DNA from: Acidobacteriaceae bacterium | Lineage (GTDB): Bacteria > Acidobacteriota > Terriglobia > Terriglobales > SbA1 | Direction of reading: 5' to 3' | Assembly (NCBI GenBank): GCA_019237515.1 | Contig: JAFAGX010000456.1 | Span: 1-14,390, forward strand | Length of the DNA stretch: 14,390 nt | Part shown: piece by piece, positions 7,320 through 12,787 of the stretch | How positions within the stretch are numbered: position 1 is the stretch's first letter | How the letters are laid out: each line of letters begins with the position of its first letter | Notes under the pieces: generated by a model | Told to the model about the DNA's origin: nothing | What the model saw: only the letters and a program-made list of their open reading frames with translations | Databases searched by the model: none | Program-made: the position numbers and the translations under genes

Positions 7320-7837
7320 TGCAGAGAACAATCAAGCCCTCCATTTTGGCAATGGCTATCATCGCGAGTCTTGCGATGAGCACGTATTCGCGAGCCGCTG
7401 GACCAAGCCCCATACTTAAAGTGAACATTGATTCTACCGGTAAAATCCACATCCTCGACTCAGCGGGTCACGAGACAACTCCTCCTCAGGATAAAGATCA
7501 AGTGAGTAGCAGTTCCGCGAAGATTGCAGAAGATAAGCACACCGTCGGTTGGGTCGGCGAATATTCAAACGCCGACAATTCATACCCTCTTCCGCTTGCC
7601 TTGGTGATTTATCGTGACGGAAGGGTGATCCGAGAAATCGAGCCTGGACAATCCATCTGGGATTGGCAATTTCTCAAATCCGGTGCTGAGGTGGCGTTCT
7701 GGGTTGGTCCAACTCACGGAGATTTCATTCCCCATTTCGAATTGCACGATGTGCGTAGCGGGAGATTATTAGCACAGTGGGACGGGCATATCGACCAAAA
7801 ACATCCCACGTGGGTTGACGGGTTGAAGGAGCAATGA
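7319..7837 (+). CDS. Secreted protein of unknown function, coupled to enoyl-CoA hydratase
   Basis: 172 residues from the ATG at 7319, which overlaps the previous TGA; AGG 6 nt upstream supports it over the GTG at 7316. Residues 1-27 form a signal peptide (basic start, hydrophobic core '[12 protein letters not shown]', then 'SRA/AG'). The mature protein has '[19 protein letters not shown]', '[16 protein letters not shown]', '[19 protein letters not shown]' and '[19 protein letters not shown]' (76-152), with Trp/Gly-rich, beta-strand-like repeats resembling propeller blades ('L.D..SGR.L..W'), but too few for a full propeller. I recall similar acidobacterial secreted proteins without known role. 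Its position between lipid enzymes and ribH suggests shared transcription more than shared pathway. It ends just ahead of ribH. Confidence 0.75.
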   Translation: MQRTIKPSILAMAIIASLAMSTYSRAAGPSPILKVNIDSTGKIHILDSAGHETTPPQDKDQVSSSSAKIAEDKHTVGWVGEYSNADNSYPLPLALVIYRDGRVIREIEPGQSIWDWQFLKSGAEVAFWVGPTHGDFIPHFELHDVRSGRLLAQWDGHIDQKHPTWVDGLKEQ

Positions 7838-7857
7838 TGCGGTTTTGTGGGTTCTGA
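7826..7857 (+). other. AAGGAG site and seven-codon mini-ORF before ribH
   Basis: A strong AAGGAG (7826-7831) is followed 2 nt later by two consecutive ATGs (7834, 7837) that overlap the TGA of the preceding gene. They open a tiny frame reading MMRFCGF and stop (7834-7857), which is not the ribH frame. ribH would begin at TTG 7845 (13 nt from the AAGGAG) or ATG 7866 (no site of its own). Reinitiation from the mini-ORF onto ribH is possible but unproven. Confidence 0.3.
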
Positions 7858-7865
7858 CTACGCAG

Positions 7866-8399
7866 ATGAAAGGTAAACCATCGCCGAAACACAAGGATGC
7901 TGGAAGCGCAGTCGACGACAGAATTCGACGCAAGTCCCTCGCGGGCAGCCTTGACGCCGCTGGTCTTCGCTTCGCAATCGTGGTTTCGCGGTTCAATGAG
8001 TTCATCACCGATCGTCTGCTACGAAGCGCATATGATGGACTGATTCGGTCGGGAGCTGGCGAAAAAGACATCGCGATCTTCCGCGTTCCTGGCTCGTTCG
8101 AAATACCCTCCGCCGCCCGCACGGCCGCGCAAACCGGAAAATACCACGCCATCATTTGCCTCGGCTGTCTGCTGCGGGGAGATACGGCCCATTACGATGT
8201 GATCGTGAATGAGGTCGCGCGTGGCATTGGACAATCGGCGCAGGAAACCGGAGTCCCTCACGCCTTTGGCGTTCTCACCTGCGACACACTGGAGCAAGCC
8301 ATCGACCGCGCCGGTCTGAAGATGGGAAATAAGGGCTTCGAAGCAGCACTAGCTGCGGTGGAAATGGCAAATCTGAAGAGAGTAGTCAGGAGTCAGTAG
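7866..8399 (+). CDS. ribH: 6,7-dimethyl-8-ribityllumazine synthase
   Basis: 177 residues from ATG 7866. The core '[16 protein letters not shown]' (33-48), 'RVPGSFEIP' (73-81), '[18 protein letters not shown]' (96-113) with catalytic His109, '[12 protein letters not shown]' and '[16 protein letters not shown]' (155-170) are diagnostic. It condenses 5-amino-6-ribitylamino-uracil with 3,4-dihydroxy-2-butanone 4-phosphate in the penultimate step of riboflavin synthesis, in the cytosol, usually as a pentamer or 60-mer shell. It is longer than the common 150-160 residues because of a polar, basic N-terminal stretch of about 30 residues; a TTG at 7845 would lengthen it further. The stop lies inside a repeat that pairs with sequence before nusB, and an out-of-frame basic stretch follows. 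Pairing with nusB is common in bacteria. Confidence 0.93.
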   Translation: MKGKPSPKHKDAGSAVDDRIRRKSLAGSLDAAGLRFAIVVSRFNEFITDRLLRSAYDGLIRSGAGEKDIAIFRVPGSFEIPSAARTAAQTGKYHAIICLGCLLRGDTAHYDVIVNEVARGIGQSAQETGVPHAFGVLTCDTLEQAIDRAGLKMGNKGFEAALAAVEMANLKRVVRSQ

Positions 8400-8541
8400 C
8401 CGGCAAGAGAACCGTCAGCTCTCAGGGATCAGCTGGTAACAGGACGAAGAAGTCGAGTCGTGAGCACAAGACCCGCAAGCGCTGACTCAGATTGGCGTTT
8501 CAACTGCTGTACACTGACTACTAACTACTGACTCCTGACTA
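8383..8541. repeat. Perfect 17-bp inverted repeat flanking the ribH-nusB spacer
   Basis: TAGTCAGGAGTCAGTAG (8383-8399) is the exact reverse complement of CTACTGACTCCTGACTA (8525-8541). The left arm contains the ribH stop codon, and the right arm ends 5 bp before the nusB ATG, replacing a normal ribosome-binding site. Next to the right arm the motif is partly duplicated ('ctgactactaactactgact'). Either a long hairpin or a remnant of a dispersed repeat would explain it. Confidence 0.75.
8399..8485 (+). other. Possible out-of-frame basic tail of ribH
   Basis: Directly after the ribH stop, another frame reads 28 codons rich in Lys, Arg and Ser ('[15 protein letters not shown]', then 'TKKSSREHKTRKR') to a TGA at 8483-8485. 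This frame is open upstream into the 3' end of ribH, so one frameshift would append it as a basic tail. It has no start codon or ribosome-binding site of its own. The composition looks protein-like, but it is short and may be chance. Confidence 0.25.
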
Positions 8542-8546
8542 TTTCC

Positions 8547-8972
8547 ATGGGTACCCGTCGAAAATCCCGCGAACTTGCCTTACAGATGCTGTTCCAAGCC
8601 GACATGGGACGGCAAGCGGCGGATGAGGTGCGGCGCACATTTTGGCGGGAGCATAATTCCGTTTCCGACGAAGTCCGTGGATTCACAGAGGATTTGTTTC
8701 GCGTAGCCGGCGACCACAGGCAAGAGATCGATGATCTGATAGAGCGCCATGCTGAGAATTGGCGCATGGAGCGTATGGCCGCTGTGGATCGCAATCTGCT
8801 TCGCGCTGCTGTGGCAGAATTGCTGGGCTTTCCGGCAACCCCTAAGGCTGTGGTGATCAACGAAGCTCTGGAGATCGCCCGCAAGTTCTCCAGCCCGGAA
8901 TCGGTTCAATTCATCAATGGTGTGCTTGATAGCGTGGGCAAAGAATTAGAAAAGAAGACCGCCGCTGGCTAG
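8547..8972 (+). CDS. nusB: Transcription antitermination factor NusB
   Basis: 141 residues, the usual length. 'GTRRKSRELALQMLFQAD' (2-19) is the classic NusB opening with the basic RNA-binding patch, and 'AAVDRNLLRAAVAELLG' followed by 'PKAVVINEALEIARKFS' and 'FINGVLDSV' (to about 130) covers the rest of the all-helical fold. NusB with NusE (S10) binds boxA RNA in rRNA leaders and promotes antitermination. ATG 8547 is fixed by this N-terminus even though no Shine-Dalgarno is visible; the preceding bases belong to the 17-bp repeat. It is the last gene of the plus-strand run, and its stop lies within a hairpin. Confidence 0.93.
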   Translation: MGTRRKSRELALQMLFQADMGRQAADEVRRTFWREHNSVSDEVRGFTEDLFRVAGDHRQEIDDLIERHAENWRMERMAAVDRNLLRAAVAELLGFPATPKAVVINEALEIARKFSSPESVQFINGVLDSVGKELEKKTAAG

Positions 8973-8982
8973 GTCCAGCGGC
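8961..8982 (+). terminator. Hairpin at the nusB end, weak terminator candidate
   Basis: GCCGCTGG-ctaggt-CCAGCGGC is a perfect 8-bp GC-rich stem with a 6-nt loop that includes the nusB TAG. No T-tract follows, so it is not a textbook intrinsic terminator; it may stabilise the 3' end or act with Rho. The converging gene starts its stop codon 75 bp further on. Confidence 0.4.
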
Positions 8983-8986
8983 ACCT

Positions 8987-9009
8987 GGTCGTCGGTTCTG
9001 GGTCGTCGG
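8987..9009. repeat. Short direct repeat GGTCGTCGG
   Basis: GGTCGTCGG occurs at 8987-8995 and again at 9001-9009. The spacer after rpsG (12726-12745) holds a similar double word in inverse orientation (GAACGACcaagGACGAACGAC), suggesting a small dispersed repeat family. Confidence 0.4.
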
Positions 9010-9056
9010 CTAAATCATCTTTTCGCGAAAGATCCCGAACCACCTACGACGATTTC

Positions 9057-11282
9057 CTACGGCTTCACGGTTATCAAATCCGGATTGCAGGTCGCTCCTG
9101 TAAATTTCTGCCCTGCTGGATTCAGGCAAATACCCAGCGGGAACTGCACCTGAGCCACATCCGCCCCGGTCGAAGTCTGGATTGCGTGCAGCATGCCATC
9201 CGAAGCGCCGACAATTAATAAAGAACCGTCCGCGGTCAGCGCCGCTTGAAGAGGAACCGCGTTGCCACCCAACGAAAGCGTCGATGATGTTTGCGCATTG
9301 ATGTTGTAGACGAGAACCCCATTCAGTTGGGGCGACAAAATGTACGCGTGGGAGCCGTTATCACCAATGATGATTTGGGTAGCTTTGAAGGGACCGAATC
9401 CAAGATCAAATGATGTGACGCTATCCGTCACTGCGGGAGTGCAGCCTGCCGGAGTGGTGTTTGCGGTAATGACATTGACGATCGGCGGCACCAGCGCCAG
9501 CATCTGAGTTGCGTCAGGCAAGGCGCGAATGAAGGTTGGTGTTGCAAGCGTCGCAACCGTATCGGCTTCACCGTTGTCACAAGTCCGTCTCACCATCACG
9601 CCAGCGGGATCTCCGCCAGCGAGGTAAGCAAATGCCCCTTCCGCAAAGAACGCGACATCAGCGGCGGGAGCGCGCAACGCGATAGTTTGCAGTGCATCGA
9701 CTTTCGAATAAACGTACAGCGTGCTTCCCGCAACGATGTAAGCCTTGAGACTATCCGGCGAGAAAGCTGCGGCGGTCGCGCCCGAGATCCGAAACGCGGC
9801 GGGAGAATTTGTACCCGTGTCGAAAACAAAAACCTGATTGGGCGTATCGCCTGTGTCCGACACCACGACTTTCGTGCCGTCAGGAGATACCGCGAGCACT
9901 TTGCCCGGAGCCGAAACAAATTGGCTCACAGTATTGCCCGAGGCCGCGATCACCATAAGCCCCCTGGTGCCTAGCAATCCGGAGTCGGTGCCCAAGTAAA
10001 CACTCGTTCCTGCCGGATTGAAGACCAGCGAATTTGGCGTGGTGGGAAGCCCAATGGCAGTTCCCACTGTGCTCGGGGTGGTGACGGGAATGACCGTTGT
10101 CACGCAATTTTCCGTGTTACCGCAGCCGGTGCTGGTCACATAAACGTTTGCGGCTGGAGCTGCCGAACTGCTGGGATTCGAAATCATTTGCACAGCATTT
10201 TCTGGGTAAATCGGCAAGCTCGGGAGGAAGCCGATGTTGCATGTCGGGGGAGTACACGAGGCTATGACCGTCGCACCCCCGCCGGAGCTTGAGGCGCTGG
10301 CTACCCCACTGGTGCTAACGCTCACCGATGCAGATTGGGACGAACTCCAGGTCAGCGGGATGCCACTAACGTTTGTCGTCGTGCTAATGACGTTGCCGAC
10401 GGTATCCGTAACCGTCGGAACAATAGTTTTGGAGGTGCTTGTAGAACCGGTCACTTGTAGCGCTATCGACTGAACCGCACATGTCGTGAAGTTTACGGGA
10501 TTGCTGTTTGCGGCCCCGATGGTGGCGAAAATGGGGGTCACGCCGGGAGCTTTGGCCGTCACCTCCACCTGGTTCAGCGAAACATGATTCACAAGATTCC
10601 CCAGACCGGAGGCCGTGTTACTCACTGTCGCTACTGCCGGATTGACCGCTTGCCAACTGAATTGACCAACACTCGAGGTGATGTCTGCTCCTCGGCTGAA
10701 TGCCCGCGCTTGGTAAACCGTATTTTGCGGAAGCTGCGTCTGCCTCTCCAAAAGCGACTGGCAGGGATGGCGCGGCAATGTGCAGGGCGGGTTTGGCTCA
10801 GAGCCGGTACAAAGGTCTTGCACTGTGACACTGTCGATATGCTGGTGAACGTAAACCGTTGTGGGAGGACTGCTCACGCCACTGGCCGTTGCCGTCACCT
10901 GGGCTACTCCCACCTGACCCGGCGTGCAGATCGTGGGGCTGGCTAGATTGTCCCAACTACCGGCACATGCCAAGCCATTGGCGGCGACGGTGACCACCGC
11001 AGTGTTAGTCGACTGATACGTGACCGGTTCGGTAATGGCGGCTTTCGCGGAATTTTGCAACGTTGCAGTAAAGGCCTGATTCGTACCCAGCTCAAGCGAA
11101 AGTGCGGGTGCGGGCGTAATTGCAATGATTGCGGGAACCGGAAAACTGGACACCGTCACCGGTTTGCTGCTGCAGTACGGCAGCAGAGCAGTCAACGCCA
11201 ATGTGGCGAGGCATGCGACGATTCGGCTGATATTGGCCGCCAACCTGCTTTTACACACCCAACGTGCTAGTAAATACTTCAT
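9057..11282 (-). CDS. Exported Ig-like and beta-propeller protein
   Basis: 741 residues from the ATG at 11282; a GTG at 11318 would add 12 but lies upstream of a plausible promoter. A basic N-terminus and a hydrophobic segment ('IVACLATLALTALLPYCSS', about 21-39) form a signal peptide; Cys37 is preceded by LPY, not a good lipobox, so lipidation is doubtful. Residues about 53-145, 150-265 and 270-360 are Thr/Ser/Val-rich Ig-like (BIG2-type) modules with phrases such as 'YQSTNTAVVTVAANGLA' and 'LTWSSSQSASVSVSTSGVA'. From about 378 to 735 there are YVTN/WD-like propeller repeats ('VLAVSPDGTKVVVSD', 'AAFSPDSLKAYIVAG', 'AALTADGSLLIVGASDG'). This points to an exported surface or periplasmic binding or adhesion protein; the ligand is unknown. 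It runs opposite to nusB and to rpsL. Confidence 0.78.
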   Translation of the reverse strand: MKYLLARWVCKSRLAANISRIVACLATLALTALLPYCSSKPVTVSSFPVPAIIAITPAPALSLELGTNQAFTATLQNSAKAAITEPVTYQSTNTAVVTVAANGLACAGSWDNLASPTICTPGQVGVAQVTATASGVSSPPTTVYVHQHIDSVTVQDLCTGSEPNPPCTLPRHPCQSLLERQTQLPQNTVYQARAFSRGADITSSVGQFSWQAVNPAVATVSNTASGLGNLVNHVSLNQVEVTAKAPGVTPIFATIGAANSNPVNFTTCAVQSIALQVTGSTSTSKTIVPTVTDTVGNVISTTTNVSGIPLTWSSSQSASVSVSTSGVASASSSGGGATVIASCTPPTCNIGFLPSLPIYPENAVQMISNPSSSAAPAANVYVTSTGCGNTENCVTTVIPVTTPSTVGTAIGLPTTPNSLVFNPAGTSVYLGTDSGLLGTRGLMVIAASGNTVSQFVSAPGKVLAVSPDGTKVVVSDTGDTPNQVFVFDTGTNSPAAFRISGATAAAFSPDSLKAYIVAGSTLYVYSKVDALQTIALRAPAADVAFFAEGAFAYLAGGDPAGVMVRRTCDNGEADTVATLATPTFIRALPDATQMLALVPPIVNVITANTTPAGCTPAVTDSVTSFDLGFGPFKATQIIIGDNGSHAYILSPQLNGVLVYNINAQTSSTLSLGGNAVPLQAALTADGSLLIVGASDGMLHAIQTSTGADVAQVQFPLGICLNPAGQKFTGATCNPDLITVKP

Positions 11283-11305
11283 GCAATGTGGTATGAGAAT
11301 TTTCC

Positions 11306-11334
11306 AGTCTAGAGGCACTCGGGATTTTCAGCAA
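11306..11334 (-). promoter_or_regulatory. Possible promoter of the Ig-like/propeller gene
   Basis: On the minus strand, TTGCTG (11334-11329) and TAGACT (11311-11306) are separated by 17 nt. Transcription would begin near 11299, about 17 nt before ATG 11282, which favours that ATG over GTG 11318. The boxes match consensus at three and four of six positions, so this is tentative. Confidence 0.3.
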
Positions 11335-11361
11335 TGCCGTGCTGCGTGGTGGGATGCGTAG

Positions 11362-11391
11362 TTGACGACGAGAGAACTCGGTTGCTATATT
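11362..11391 (+). promoter_or_regulatory. Strong extended -10 promoter of the str operon
   Basis: TTGACG (11362-11367, five of six), an 18-nt spacer, then TGC-TATATT (11383-11391; -10 box five of six with an extended TGN). Transcription should start around 11396-11398, about 400 nt ahead of rpsL. The quality suits a highly expressed ribosomal-protein operon. It diverges from the Ig-like/propeller gene. Confidence 0.65.
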
Positions 11392-11397
11392 AAGAGG

Positions 11398-11795
11398 GTT
11401 CCGCGAGTCATCCTGGCTTATCTGTAGTCGCGTTTTTGGCTGCGCGTGATCGTTGCGCGATGGGGCCGAGAAGCAGTTGAGCCAAAAAGAAACACGTCTT
11501 CGAAGTTCCTTCGAAGATGCCCTCGCTGAAAACGTCCTGCGCGTATTCCTCCGTTGGAATAGCTATGCAGGACGGTGCTGGCGAAACGGAGTGCCTCCCC
11601 AAAACGGGGCGTGGCGCCACCGTCGGCAGCGGGTCCGAAGGTAAGTAGCAATCTTCCGTCAGATTTAATCTGGCGGAAAGCATGGTTGGTTTTCGCCATC
11701 CAGACCCTGATCCAGGGATAAAGAATAAAGTCCGCGTTTATGCGCATGCCCAAAACGTATGCGTGTGCGAAGCGGCAAGGAACGGCAGAGCAAAG
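11398..11795 (+). promoter_or_regulatory. Long structured leader of rpsL, candidate cis-regulatory RNA
   Basis: About 400 nt without a credible gene. Visible helices: TTTTTGGCT/AGCCAAAAA (11433-11441 with 11480-11488); TCTTCGAAG/CTTCGAAGA (11497-11505 with 11509-11517); CGTCCTGC/GCAGGACG enclosing TATTCC/GGAATA (about 11533-11574); CCCC/GGGG (11597-11600 with 11606-11609); TTCCGTCAGAT/ATCTGGCGGAA (11654-11664 with 11668-11678, one G-U); CCCTG/CAGGG (11705-11717); and GCGCAT/ATGCGT (11742-11747 with 11759-11764). No T-tract follows any of them directly, so intrinsic attenuation is not evident. It matches no riboswitch or ribosomal leader that I recognise. Regulation of rpsL is inference from position. 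Confidence 0.5.
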
Positions 11796-12167
11796 ATGCC
11801 TACGTTTAATCAATTGGTTCGTGCCGGACGTAAGCGACCTCGATACAAGACGGCCAGTCCTGCATTGCAGGCCTGCCCGCAAAAGCGAGGTGTCTGCACT
11901 CGCGTGTACACGCAGACCCCGAAGAAGCCGAATTCGGCTTTGCGCAAAGTGGCCCGCGTACGGCTGACAAATGGAATCGAAGTGACCACTTACATTCCCG
12001 GCGTCGGCCACAACCTGCAGGAGCACTCGATTGTGCTGATTCGCGGGGGTCGCGTGAAAGACTTGCCAGGGGTGAGATACCACGTGATCCGCGGAGCGCT
12101 GGATGCGGTGGGCGTCGCGAATCGCAAGCAAGGCCGGTCGAAATACGGAGCGAAACGACCGAAGTGA
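11796..12167 (+). CDS. rpsL: 30S ribosomal protein S12
   Basis: 123 residues, as in most bacteria. The start at 11796 gives '[14 protein letters not shown]', the family N-terminus; a longer reading from 11682 would add an unrelated 38-residue leader. '[20 protein letters not shown]' (26-45), '[20 protein letters not shown]' (71-90) and 'PGVRYH' are nearly invariant. S12 lies at the decoding centre of the small subunit. Residues K43 and K88, where substitutions give streptomycin resistance in other bacteria, are both wild-type Lys, and D89 is present. The ribosome-binding site is modest (AAGGAA 13 nt upstream). It heads the classic str operon, with rpsG 86 nt downstream, and carries the long structured leader described above. 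Confidence 0.97.
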   Translation: MPTFNQLVRAGRKRPRYKTASPALQACPQKRGVCTRVYTQTPKKPNSALRKVARVRLTNGIEVTTYIPGVGHNLQEHSIVLIRGGRVKDLPGVRYHVIRGALDAVGVANRKQGRSKYGAKRPK

Positions 12168-12175
12168 CACCGCTG

Positions 12176-12234
12176 CGCGAGGCGTCTGAGCCTCGCGGGC
12201 GTCGTCCTGAGCGGAGCGAAGGATCTCCCTCAGG
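12176..12234 (+). promoter_or_regulatory. rpsL-rpsG spacer hairpins and dispersed repeat
   Basis: CGCGAGGC-gtctga-GCCTCGCG (12176-12197) is a perfect 8-bp hairpin. Next is GTCCTGAGCGGAGCGAAGGA (12204-12223), a copy of the 'tcatcctgagcgaagcgaaggatct' repeat found scattered in many bacterial genomes (general knowledge). CCTGAG (12206-12211) can pair with CTCAGG (12229-12234). In E. coli the same spacer is where S7 binds mRNA to repress rpsG and fusA; a similar role here is only inferred from position. Confidence 0.5.
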
Positions 12235-12253
12235 CCAGGAGCTAAAAGCTTTT

Positions 12254-12724
12254 ATGCCTCGTAAAGGACATATCGCAAAGCGTCGAACGGAAGCAGATCC
12301 GGTGTATCAATCGGATCTCGTCACCAAGTTCGTGAACTCGATGATGTGGGGTGGCAAGAAGAGCACCGCTGAAGGTATTTTTTATGAGTCGCTGAACCGT
12401 CTGCAGCAGAAAGGCGGCGGCGAAGCCCTCGCGCTCTTTAAGAAGGCAGTCGAGAATTGCAAGCCGCTGCTGGAAGTTAAAACTCGCCGTGTTGGTGGAG
12501 CGAACTATCAGGTTCCGGTGGAAGTAAATCCTGATCGGCGCACCTCGCTGGCGATTCGCTGGTTGATCACTTACTCCCGCGGTCGCGCCGAAAAAGGCAT
12601 GATCGACAAGTTGAGTAATGAGTTGCTGGATGCCGCCAATAATCGCGGCGCCGCGATCAAGAAAAAAGAAGACGTGCACCGCATGGCAGAAGCCAATAAA
12701 GCGTTTGCACACTATCGCTGGTAG
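12254..12724 (+). CDS. rpsG: 30S ribosomal protein S7
   Basis: 156 residues, the standard length. The start '[11 protein letters not shown]' is the family N-terminus, with AGGAG at 12237-12241 (12-nt spacing). '[19 protein letters not shown]' (29-47), '[17 protein letters not shown]' and the C-terminal '[18 protein letters not shown]' are characteristic. S7 binds the 3' major domain of 16S rRNA, nucleates head assembly and touches the E site. In E. coli it is also the translational repressor of this operon. It is followed by fusA after a 63-nt spacer. Confidence 0.97.
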   Translation: MPRKGHIAKRRTEADPVYQSDLVTKFVNSMMWGGKKSTAEGIFYESLNRLQQKGGGEALALFKKAVENCKPLLEVKTRRVGGANYQVPVEVNPDRRTSLAIRWLITYSRGRAEKGMIDKLSNELLDAANNRGAAIKKKEDVHRMAEANKAFAHYRW

Positions 12725-12725
12725 G

Positions 12726-12758
12726 CGAACGACCAAGGACGAACGACAGATTTTTTTT
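12726..12758. repeat. GAACGAC double word and T8 tract between rpsG and fusA
   Basis: GAACGAC appears at 12728-12734 and again at 12741-12747, around 'caaggac', followed by eight T at 12751-12758. No stem precedes the T-run, so it is not an intrinsic terminator, consistent with fusA being co-transcribed. The double word resembles, in reverse complement, the GGTCGTCGG pair after nusB. Confidence 0.4.
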
Positions 12759-12787
12759 GGAGCCCTAGAAAGAACGAGTTAAGAATC

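Noticed and set aside
11633..11652. CCGAAGG as part of a glycine riboswitch
   Set aside because: The accompanying GGAGAG and CTCTCAGG segments are absent, and rpsL is not a usual target.
11620..11655. GGGTCCGAAGGTAAGTAGCA resembles the SRP RNA helix 8 core
   Set aside because: The match needs several substitutions and indels, the tetraloop is not GGAA/GNAR in the right place, and the flanks do not pair into an SRP-like rod.
11682..11795. 38-residue N-terminal extension of S12
   Set aside because: The family starts at MPTFNQLVR; the extension region is highly structured RNA and unlike any S12 sequence.
11418..12170. 250-codon open frame on the minus strand across the rpsL leader and gene
   Set aside because: It lies antisense to rpsL, which is certain, and its product has no protein-like features.
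12751..12758. T8 tract as an intrinsic terminator after rpsG
   Set aside because: No stem precedes it, and fusA follows directly in the same conserved operon.
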